Below are positions 5,814-12,610 of a stretch of DNA of 19,605 nt, one piece after another (within the stretch, counting starts at the first letter, position 1; every line of letters begins with the position of its first letter). Made by a program: the position numbers and the translations under genes. The notes beneath the pieces are model-generated. The model did no database searches. It was given only the letters and a program-made list of their open reading frames with translations, and was not told the DNA's origin. Source of the DNA: CAIWXH01 sp964555675 (GTDB lineage Bacteria; Chloroflexota; Chloroflexia; Chloroflexales; Chloroflexaceae); NCBI GenBank assembly GCA_964555675.1, contig CAZKTU010000113.1, positions 1 through 19,605 of the forward strand, read 5' to 3'.

Positions 5814-8800
5814 CTAGCGGGTGACGATGACCAGCTGCGGCCGGTTCGCCGCGCCGCCCTCGCGAGAGGTGAAGGCGAAGCGGTCGGCCCCGGTCTGGCT
5901 GAGCCGGAAGTTGTAGACGCCATTGCCCGTGATCGCGCCGGTGATGTCGATTTCGAAGTACGCGCCGCTTGGGATATTCGCCGTGCCGAAGCTCCCGACC
6001 GTCACGTCGCTGGCCGCCGTCCGCGGGCGGTTGTTGAAGGTGATGCCGCGCTCAGTCCAGCTGTTGTTGACGATCTTCGCCACGCTGCCGTTGGGCAGAG
6101 GCGGCCGCGCCGCGTTGGTGACGAAGACCCGCAGCTTCGCCGAGACGACGGTCCCGCTCAGGTTCTGCACGTTGAAGCGCAGGAAGCTCAGCTGCTGCGG
6201 GTTGCCGCCCTGCGTGCGCAGGGTGTTGGCCGTGCCGAAGTTGCGGTTCGCGTTGGCCGAGGTCACGTAGGCGTCGGCCGTCGGCCCGAAGGTCCGACTC
6301 ACCGTCGCCGCCTGGGGCGTGGCGCTGGCCTGGGCCGAGTTGGCGCCCTCGCCCGAGCTGTTCACGGCGCTCACCACGTAGTAGTAGGTCGTACCGTTGA
6401 CCAGCCCGAGGTTGACGAAGCTGCGCACGGTCGTGTTCGCGACCAGGGTGTAGGGCCCGCCGGCAACGGTGGCCCGCTTCACGTTGTAGCTGAGCGCGCC
6501 CGCCGAGGCGCCCCAGGCCAGGCTGACCTGGGCGTTCCCCGGGGTGGCCGTCAGGCCGGTCGGGGCGGCAGGGACGGGCAGCGGGGCGGTGGTGAAGCTC
6601 CAGGCCTCGGGGGCGAGCGAGTTGCCCGCCGCGTCGGCGATGCCGGCGCCGATCCTGGCCGTGTAGGTGGCGCCCGCGGCCAGGGGCGCCGCCGGGGTCA
6701 GGGTCGCCACGTCGCTGGCCGCGCTGTAGCTGAAGGCCGCCGCCACGGCCGCGCCGCCCGGCCCGCTCAGGGTGAAGCTGGTCGCGCTCACCCCTGTGAG
6801 GTCCTCGCTAAAGGTGGCCTGGACCGTCGCCCCGTAGGCGACGTTGGTCGCGCCGGAGGTGGGCCCGCGCCCGGTGACCGTCGGCGCCGTGGCGTCGAGG
6901 GCGAAGGCGTAGATGGCCTGCCCGCTCAGGCCGGCGACGTTGACGCCCCGCACCTTGAAGGTGTAGGCGCCGTCGTTCGTCAGGGTGTACGCCTGGGCCG
7001 ATGTGCAGGGTGCGAAGCTGTCGGCCGCCGCGCCTGCGACCAGCGAGCAGGTGAACTCGGTGCCGGCCTGGTTGGAGCTGAAGCCGAACGCGACGTTGCG
7101 CAGATTGGTCAGGGCCGCCGGCTTGCTGGTGATTGTCACCGTGGGCGCCGGCAGGCCGAAGGTGAAGGCGTAGGCCTCGCTCGGCGGCGACACATTCCCC
7201 GCCGCGTCGACGGCGACGAAGCGGACCGTCGTCGAGGTGCTCAGCACGATCGGGCCGCTGTAGCGCGTGCTGCCGGTGCTGGGGGTCGAGCCGTCCAGGG
7301 TGTAGTAGAAGCTCGCGTTGGGGTCGCTCGCCGCCGCCAGCTGCACCGACTGCTGGGTGGCGTAGGCGCCGGCCGGCGGGTCTGTGCTCAGGCCGCTCGG
7401 CGCGACGGTGTCCTTGATGATCGTCAGGGTGCCGCCGCCGATCGTGCCGCCTCCGCTGAGGCTGTAGCTGCCCGCGGCCGTCAGGGGGCCGTCGGCCAGG
7501 GCCGCCACCGCGACGCCGTCGAGGGTGACCGACCACGACTGGGCGCCGCCGTTGGGCACCGGGGTCGCGTTGGCGCTCACGCTCGCCCCGTTCGTGTCGC
7601 TCAGGCTCACGGCCACACTCGTCGTGTTGAGCGAGACACCCTCCAGCACCACGTCGGTATTCAGGTTGAGGCTATTGATCAGGCTGGGGCTGGCGGTGTT
7701 CACGGCGTAGTCGGCCGCGGGCGGGCAGCCGCCAAAGCCGGGTCCACCCAGCTCGCCGACCTCGTAGATGGTGAGGCCGAGCCTGTTGGCCGCGGCGTCC
7801 ACCGCGTGCCAGGCCATAATCCGGGTCCCGCCGGCCAGGGCCAGGGCGCGCACGGTCGCGTCGAGCCCGCTGTAGGTCGCCGTCCAGTTGATCGAGCCGG
7901 GCGCGTCGTAGGCGATCGTCCCGTCCGAGCCCGGGTTCGAGGTGGCGCGGATGTCGCGCCTGCTGATCACGGTGTTCGTTAAGGCGGGGTTGATGATGCG
8001 CTGCTCGAGCTGATCGATGGGGAGGGGGTTGCCGTTGGCGTCCTGGGCCGTGCCCTGGACGATCAGCTGCTCGCCCACCTCGCGCACCGCCGTGGCCGTC
8101 ACGTTGATGATCGAGCTGCGGTCGCCCGAGCCGGGAGCCACCAGGGCCTCGACCACGTCGCCGGGCAGCAGGTTCGGCGTGGTCCCGTTCCAGCAGGCCC
8201 CGCCGGGGTGGTTGACCTCGAAGATGCCGGCGGCGCCGGCGAACCCCGAGGCCGAGCCGATCTGCACGCCGTTGCGCAGCAGGCGCACGCTCACCGGCTG
8301 GTTCGGCGCGTAGCCCTCGAGGCTGACGAAGTCGCGCTCGGGGAACAGGGTGAAGAGATGGGGCGGCAGCGGCGGGTCGTTGATCCCGGGCGGGGGCGGT
8401 GTCGCCGTGTCGAGGGTGAAGCTGTAGCTCGCCTCGCCCACGTTGCCGGCGGCGTCGGTTGCGCGCACCCTGAAGGTGTAGCCGCCGTCGCCGTTCGTCA
8501 GGGTGAGCTCCTGGGGCGAGGTGCAGGGCGCGAAGCTCGCCGGGGCCGCGCCGAAGCTCAGGGCGCAGCTCAGGGCCGCCGTCGAGTCGTTGGCCGCGAA
8601 GCTGAACGCGACATTCGGGCTGGCCGTCGGGTTGCTCGGCGTGGCGCTGAAGCTCACCACGGGGGGCGTCGCGTCGATGGTATAGCTGTGCTCGCCCACG
8701 GCCGAGCTATTGCCTACCGGGTCGATGGCCACGAAGCGCAGCGTCGTCGAAGTGTTGACCAGGATGGGCGCGCTGTAGAGGGCGCTCGCCGCGGTCGGCG

Positions 8801-10031
8801 TGCTCGCGCCGAAGGTGTAGTAGAGCTTCGCCGTGGGGTCGTCCGAGGCCAGGGCCACCAGCTGCGAGCTCTGGTAGGCGCCGCCCGCCGGCGTGGCCGT
8901 CAGGCCCGCGGGGGCCACGGTATCTTTGACCAGGGTCAGTGGGCGACCGCCGATCGCGCCGCCCGCGATGACGTAGCTGCCGACGGCGAGCAGGGGCCCG
9001 TCGGCCAGGGTCGCCACGTCGGCGGCGGCGAAGGTGGCCGACCAGTTCTGGACGCCCGTGGCCGGGGCCAGGTTCGCGCTCTGGCTCAGCTTCCGTCCAT
9101 TGGCGTCGCTCAGCTCGACGCTCACCGCCGAGGCGTTCTGGGCCAGGCCGCTCAGCAGCAGGTCGCGCCCGGCGGCGGCGAGGTTGATGGCGGGCGGGTT
9201 GGCTGCGGTGACGGCGTACTCGGCCAGGGGCGGGCAGCCGCCCATGCCGGGGCCGCCGGTCTCGCCGACCTCGTAGATGGTCATGCCCAGCCGGTTGTCG
9301 GCGGCGTCCGTCGCCTGCCAGGCCATAATCCTGGTCTGGCCCGCGACGGCGAAGGCGCGCTCGGCGGCGCTCAGGGTCGCGTAGACCGCCGTCCAGCTGG
9401 TCGAGCCGGGGGCGTCGTAGGCGATCGTGCCAAGCTCATTCCCGGCCGAGGTGGCGCGGATGTCGCGCTTGCCGATCGGGGTGCTATTGAAGTCGGGGTT
9501 GATGATGCGCTGCTCGAGCAGCTCGATCGGCAGGGGCTTGCCGTCGGCGTCGCGGGCCGTGCCCTTGACCACGACGGTCGTCCCCACCTCTACGGCACTC
9601 GTGGCGGCGACGTCGAGCAGGGTGAGCCGGTCGCCGTCGCCCGCGGCGTTCACGACCTCGACCACATCGCCGGGCAGCAGGTCGGGCGTATAGCCGTTCC
9701 AGCAGGCCCCGCCGGGGTGGTTGACCTCAAACAGTGTGCCGGCCCCGTCGGGCGCGACGACGCCGCCCGAGGTGCCGATCAGCACGCCGTTGCGGAACAG
9801 GCGCACGCTCAGGCTCTCGCCCAGGGTGTAGCCGGCGGCGGAGATGAAGTCGCGAGTGGGGAAGAGAGTCACTTCGTGAGGCATCGCCGGCGGCTCGACG
9901 ATGACGGCCGCCGCCGCCTGCCCCGGGTTGAGCAGCGGCACCAGGAGGGCCGCAAGGGCGAGCAGGCGAATGACCAGACTAAGGGCGCTTCGCGGTCTCT
10001 CGTAACCAGGCTCTGACGGCAGCGTAAACAT
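5814..10031 (-). CDS. Secreted multi-domain Ig-like / chitobiase-C / DNRLRE adhesin-like protein
   Basis: This 1405-residue exported protein begins with a signal peptide (hydrophobic core about 17-34, AAAA near 39-42). The body is a duplication: module 1 is about 51-545 and module 2 about 557-1046. Each module opens with an unrecognised domain carrying NHPGGACWNG (105-114; 607-616) and RIMAW ... GG(C)PP (234-268; 737-771). This is followed by a chitobiase C-terminal-like domain (about 372-450; 876-955, with YYT and FVAxDxxGN) and a cysteine-paired Ig-like domain (about 453-541; 962-1046). The unduplicated C terminus has a SbsA-like Ig domain (1050-1148), a fibronectin III domain (1152-1238) and a DNRLRE/CBM96-like domain (1244-1405: RTFGPTADAYV, SFLRFNV, WTERGITFNNRP). 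No anchor or sortase motif is seen. A strong AGGAGGGG precedes the ATG. Surface adhesion or polysaccharide binding is inferred; no catalytic domain is recognised. Confidence 0.87.
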   Translation of the reverse strand: MFTLPSEPGYERPRSALSLVIRLLALAALLVPLLNPGQAAAAVIVEPPAMPHEVTLFPTRDFISAAGYTLGESLSVRLFRNGVLIGTSGGVVAPDGAGTLFEVNHPGGACWNGYTPDLLPGDVVEVVNAAGDGDRLTLLDVAATSAVEVGTTVVVKGTARDADGKPLPIELLEQRIINPDFNSTPIGKRDIRATSAGNELGTIAYDAPGSTSWTAVYATLSAAERAFAVAGQTRIMAWQATDAADNRLGMTIYEVGETGGPGMGGCPPLAEYAVTAANPPAINLAAAGRDLLLSGLAQNASAVSVELSDANGRKLSQSANLAPATGVQNWSATFAAADVATLADGPLLAVGSYVIAGGAIGGRPLTLVKDTVAPAGLTATPAGGAYQSSQLVALASDDPTAKLYYTFGASTPTAASALYSAPILVNTSTTLRFVAIDPVGNSSAVGEHSYTIDATPPVVSFSATPSNPTASPNVAFSFAANDSTAALSCALSFGAAPASFAPCTSPQELTLTNGDGGYTFRVRATDAAGNVGEASYSFTLDTATPPPPGINDPPLPPHLFTLFPERDFVSLEGYAPNQPVSVRLLRNGVQIGSASGFAGAAGIFEVNHPGGACWNGTTPNLLPGDVVEALVAPGSGDRSSIINVTATAVREVGEQLIVQGTAQDANGNPLPIDQLEQRIINPALTNTVISRRDIRATSNPGSDGTIAYDAPGSINWTATYSGLDATVRALALAGGTRIMAWHAVDAAANRLGLTIYEVGELGGPGFGGCPPAADYAVNTASPSLINSLNLNTDVVLEGVSLNTTSVAVSLSDTNGASVSANATPVPNGGAQSWSVTLDGVAVAALADGPLTAAGSYSLSGGGTIGGGTLTIIKDTVAPSGLSTDPPAGAYATQQSVQLAAASDPNASFYYTLDGSTPSTGSTRYSGPIVLSTSTTVRFVAVDAAGNVSPPSEAYAFTFGLPAPTVTITSKPAALTNLRNVAFGFSSNQAGTEFTCSLVAGAAADSFAPCTSAQAYTLTNDGAYTFKVRGVNVAGLSGQAIYAFALDATAPTVTGRGPTSGATNVAYGATVQATFSEDLTGVSATSFTLSGPGGAAVAAAFSYSAASDVATLTPAAPLAAGATYTARIGAGIADAAGNSLAPEAWSFTTAPLPVPAAPTGLTATPGNAQVSLAWGASAGALSYNVKRATVAGGPYTLVANTTVRSFVNLGLVNGTTYYYVVSAVNSSGEGANSAQASATPQAATVSRTFGPTADAYVTSANANRNFGTANTLRTQGGNPQQLSFLRFNVQNLSGTVVSAKLRVFVTNAARPPLPNGSVAKIVNNSWTERGITFNNRPRTAASDVTVGSFGTANIPSGAYFEIDITGAITGNGVYNFRLSQTGADRFAFTSREGGAANRPQLVIVTR

Positions 10032-10047
10032 AGCCCCCCTCCTGTCG

Positions 10048-10066
10048 GCTCGCCGTCGCGGCGAGC
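10048..10066. promoter_or_regulatory. Perfect hairpin just upstream of the secreted protein RBS
   Basis: GCTCGCCG-TCG-CGGCGAGC is a perfect 8-bp stem with a three-base loop. On the - strand it lies a few bases upstream of the AGGAGGGGGG ribosome-binding site of the secreted protein gene. It could affect mRNA stability or translation start; there is no direct evidence of function. Confidence 0.45.
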
Positions 10067-10180
10067 GCTTCTGGTGCCTCAGTCACCTGGAGAGGACGTG
10101 CTGCTGGTTACGATGAAGCGTGAACGTGCGTAAGGTGCGGGGCAGTGCAACCTATTGATTGGATCGGTCCCCCGCCTCTA

Positions 10181-10257
10181 GGATCCCACCGAAGGTCCCC
10201 CGTTACCACGGACCATAGTCGCGGGGCAGTATCCTTACCTTCGGCGGCTATCGATCC
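10181..10257. other. Nested inverted repeats, candidate structured leader RNA
   Basis: Three nested helices can be drawn: GGATC (10181-10185) with GATCC (10253-10257); CCACCGAAGGT (10186-10196) with ACCTTCGGCGG (10237-10247, one mismatch); and CCCCG (10198-10202) with CGGGG (10222-10226). It lies in the 337-base non-coding gap (10032-10368) between divergent genes. It could be a leader of the lipoprotein gene, a small RNA or a protein-binding site. I do not recognise a known riboswitch class. A direct repeat GGTCCCCCG (10166-10174 and 10194-10202) overlaps it. The rest of the gap shows only a weak -10-like TACACT at 10332-10337. Confidence 0.4.
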
Positions 10258-10368
10258 GTCTTTAGACAGGTGGTTATAGGTGCAATCAGTGGCGGGAACT
10301 TATCCGCGCCGGCGCACGTCCTCTGTCGTGCTACACTCTGGTGAGATCGCTTGCCTGGAGGGGATGTT

Positions 10369-12060
10369 ATGCACCGCAACTGCACCAAGCTGACGCTTGC
10401 CACGCTGTTGCTCACCGCGCTACTGACCGCCTGCGGCGTGGCCGAGCCGGCAGCCGGCCCGCCGCCCACGCCGCCGCCGAGCGAGCAGGCTGCCCAGGCG
10501 ACGGGCGGCCCCGGTAGCTCCGATATTGTCCCTACGCCCCCGTCGCTGGCCCTGAGCGAGGCCGACCTGGCGGCGAGCGCCACAGCCCAGGCCGCGGCCA
10601 CGCCCACGCCCTTCACCCAGGCCGAGAGCGAGACCGCGACCGCCCTGGCCCAGAGCATCGCCACGCCCACGCCCTTCACCCAGGCCGAGAGCGAGAGCGC
10701 GACCGCCTTTGCCGCGGGGGTCATCGGCACACAGCCCGCCCTGGTGACGCGCACCCCCATCGTCGGCATGCCCGAGCTGCTGCCCGCGCCGATCTATCTG
10801 CGCTCGAGCGAGCCGCCCCAGGTGATCCGCGTCACGCCCAACCTCGTCGACTACGCCCAGATCACCTTCGAGCAGCAGCCCGTGGTCGAGCTGGCCGTGC
10901 CCGCGCGGGCCGGCGGCATCTTCTATCTGATCGGCGACCCCGACGAAGCCGAGCGCACCCTGGTCTCGCTCAGCGGCGCGGGCCGGCGCGAGCTGCTCTA
11001 CGGCGAGCTCTCGAGCCTCGTCGTGAGCCCCGACGGCCAGAGCATCTTCGTGCGCATCGACAACCCCGAGCCGGGCCTGATCATCGGGCAGGACGAGTCG
11101 CCCGCCGGGATCTGGCGCACTACCCCCGATGGCCTGCGCCCCGGCCTGGTGCTCGCCGACGAGCCGGCCGACGGGGTCTACGATGATATCGCCCCCGCGT
11201 GGACCTACAGCCCGATCGCTTTCTCGCCCGACGGTTCGCGCCTGGCCGTCTACGCCTACGACGCCGACGGGCCGGGCATCCCCGGCGGCGAGCTGGTGCT
11301 CCTCGGCGATGGCCTGCCGGTGAGCGGCCCGACCTGTTGCGAGCTGCCGGTCTGGAACGCCGACGGCACGGCGCTGTACAGCGCGGGCGGCGGCCCGGCC
11401 CCTGATACCCGCTATGGTCTCTACCGCAGCGACGCGGCCACGGGCGAAGAGACGGCTGTAGTCGACGGTGCGACGAGCGATACGGTGCCCCTGGTGACCG
11501 CGCCCTGGCAGCGCCCCGATGGGCGGCTCTTCGCCTACGTCGAACTGGCCGCGAGCCAAGGCTTCAGCTGGGAGCACCCCTTCCGCCCGGCCCTCGCCGA
11601 GATCGGGCCCGACGGCGCGCTCACCTTTCTGGCGCCGCCTGGCGAAGCGCCGCTCGAGGTGCTCTGGTCACCCGATGGCGCCGGGGCCGTGCTCGCGGCC
11701 CTCGCGCCCGAGTATGGGCGCCCCGACCAGCTCTTCTGGCAGCCGGCGGACGGCGCGCCCGCCACCCTCATCCCGTTCGCCGGCGGCGACATGGCCTGGG
11801 TCGAGGCGAACGCGCCCCTGGCGGCCGGCGACTGTAGCATGTTCGACCCGCTCGCGTACCGGGCGGGCAGCGAGCCGAGTGCGGCAGTCTTCGACGTGCA
11901 GGGGCGTCTGCGCTCGCTGGGCTTCGACGCGGGCCAGCCCGACGGGCTCTACGGCGAGCAGACCCGCGCGGGCGTTATGGCCTTCCAGCAGGCTCGCGGC
12001 CTGCCCGTCACGGGCAATCTCAGCTGCGCAACCTGGCAGGCCATGCTGGCCCAGCCGTGA
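10369..12060 (+). CDS. Lipoprotein with PD40-like repeats and peptidoglycan-binding domain
   Basis: This is a 563-residue protein. The N terminus has a hydrophobic segment ending in the lipobox LLTAC with Cys22, so it should be lipid-anchored outside the membrane. Residues 28-130 form a low-complexity Pro/Thr/Ala linker containing two 21-residue repeats (77-97 and 98-118, each ATPTPFTQAESE...). Residues about 180-480 resemble WD40-like (PD40) beta-propeller blades: SPDGQSIFV (220-228), SPDGSRLAV (286-294), WSPDG (433-437). Residues about 505-560 are a peptidoglycan-binding domain 1: VQGRLRSLGF, DGLYGEQT, VMAFQQARGL. The ATG at 10369 is preferred over an upstream in-frame TTG (10351) because GGAGGGG ends five bases before it and it starts the signal peptide. 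Its stop overlaps the next start as GTGA. A role tethering an envelope sensor or scaffold to the cell wall is inferred. Confidence 0.85.
   Translation: MHRNCTKLTLATLLLTALLTACGVAEPAAGPPPTPPPSEQAAQATGGPGSSDIVPTPPSLALSEADLAASATAQAAATPTPFTQAESETATALAQSIATPTPFTQAESESATAFAAGVIGTQPALVTRTPIVGMPELLPAPIYLRSSEPPQVIRVTPNLVDYAQITFEQQPVVELAVPARAGGIFYLIGDPDEAERTLVSLSGAGRRELLYGELSSLVVSPDGQSIFVRIDNPEPGLIIGQDESPAGIWRTTPDGLRPGLVLADEPADGVYDDIAPAWTYSPIAFSPDGSRLAVYAYDADGPGIPGGELVLLGDGLPVSGPTCCELPVWNADGTALYSAGGGPAPDTRYGLYRSDAATGEETAVVDGATSDTVPLVTAPWQRPDGRLFAYVELAASQGFSWEHPFRPALAEIGPDGALTFLAPPGEAPLEVLWSPDGAGAVLAALAPEYGRPDQLFWQPADGAPATLIPFAGGDMAWVEANAPLAAGDCSMFDPLAYRAGSEPSAAVFDVQGRLRSLGFDAGQPDGLYGEQTRAGVMAFQQARGLPVTGNLSCATWQAMLAQP
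10597..10722 (+). repeat. 63-bp in-frame tandem repeat in the lipoprotein linker
   Basis: Two adjacent 63-bp units (10597-10659, 10660-10722) start with the same 37 bases or so and encode ATPTPFTQAESE followed by ATA. The reading frame is preserved, so the linker has grown by duplication of a 21-residue unit. Confidence 0.8.
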
Positions 12061-12551
12061 GCCTCCCCGCCGACATCGTGCGCCTGGTGAGCGCCATCCA
12101 CGCCGCCCCGCCGCTGCTGGTCTATAGCTTCGCCGGGGCCGGCAGCCAGGCCCTCTACTGGCTCCACGCCGTGGCGGGGTCGTCGCGCACCGTGCTCGAA
12201 GCGCGCGATTGTTACGCTGCCACCGCCCTCGCCGAGCTGCTCGGCGCGCCGCCGGCCCAGGCCGTCAGCGCCGACACCGCCGCGGCCATGGCCGCCTGGT
12301 CGGCGCGACGTGCAGTGGCTCTCGCCCCGGGCGCCCCGCGGCTCGGCGTCGCCTGCACCGCCGCCATTGCCACAGACCGGGCACGTCGCGGCGCCGACCG
12401 GGCCTGGGTCGCCGTGCAGCGGGCCGACGGCGGCGACCCAACCCTCTACGAGCTGGCCCTCGCGAAGGGGGCGGGCCGTCTGACCCAGGAGGCCCAGGTG
12501 AGCCGCCTGGTGATCGAGGCGATCGCCCGGGCCTGCGAGGTCACTAGCTAA
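12057..12551 (+). CDS. CinA C-terminal-like protein (PncC-related)
   Basis: This 164-residue protein resembles the CinA C-terminal domain superfamily, whose studied members deamidate nicotinamide mononucleotide. Matching landmarks are FAGAGSQALYWLHAVAGSSRTVLEA-type sequence at 25-49 and GVACTAAIATDR plus RAWVAV at 97-120. The usual PncC motif around ESCTGG is replaced by SFAGAGSQA. The enzymatic activity is therefore uncertain, and the protein belongs to a stand-alone divergent branch. Translation starts at GTG 12057, whose last bases form the TGA of the lipoprotein gene. With no visible Shine-Dalgarno, this suggests translational coupling. The partner is an envelope lipoprotein, so a functional link is not obvious. 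The family call is moderate; substrate unknown. Confidence 0.7.
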   Translation: MSLPADIVRLVSAIHAAPPLLVYSFAGAGSQALYWLHAVAGSSRTVLEARDCYAATALAELLGAPPAQAVSADTAAAMAAWSARRAVALAPGAPRLGVACTAAIATDRARRGADRAWVAVQRADGGDPTLYELALAKGAGRLTQEAQVSRLVIEAIARACEVTS

Positions 12552-12559
12552 GGCAAGCC

Positions 12560-12597
12560 TCGTAACCGAGTTACGTTCTTCGCCGCTGCACGCGGCG
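12560..12597. repeat. 30-bp dispersed element, copy 2, with double hairpin
   Basis: Bases 12560-12589 repeat 72-101 with one mismatch. The palindrome CGTAAC-CGA-GTTACG (12561-12575) is followed by CGCCGC-TGCAC-GCGGCG (12581-12597). It starts nine bases after the CinA-like stop codon and lies 13 bases before the end of the convergent histidine kinase gene, so it probably helps end both transcripts. Confidence 0.7.
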
Positions 12598-12610
12598 GGG
12601 TGCGGCGCCC

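Noticed and set aside
5673..7982. Two long + strand open frames (also 8208-10016) opposite the secreted protein gene
   Set aside because: Arg/Gly/Ala-rich shadow sequence without domains, while the - strand product has a signal peptide, RBS and several known domains.
10032..10368. Known riboswitch class upstream of the envelope genes
   Set aside because: The stems can be drawn but no conserved aptamer core I know could be matched on either strand.
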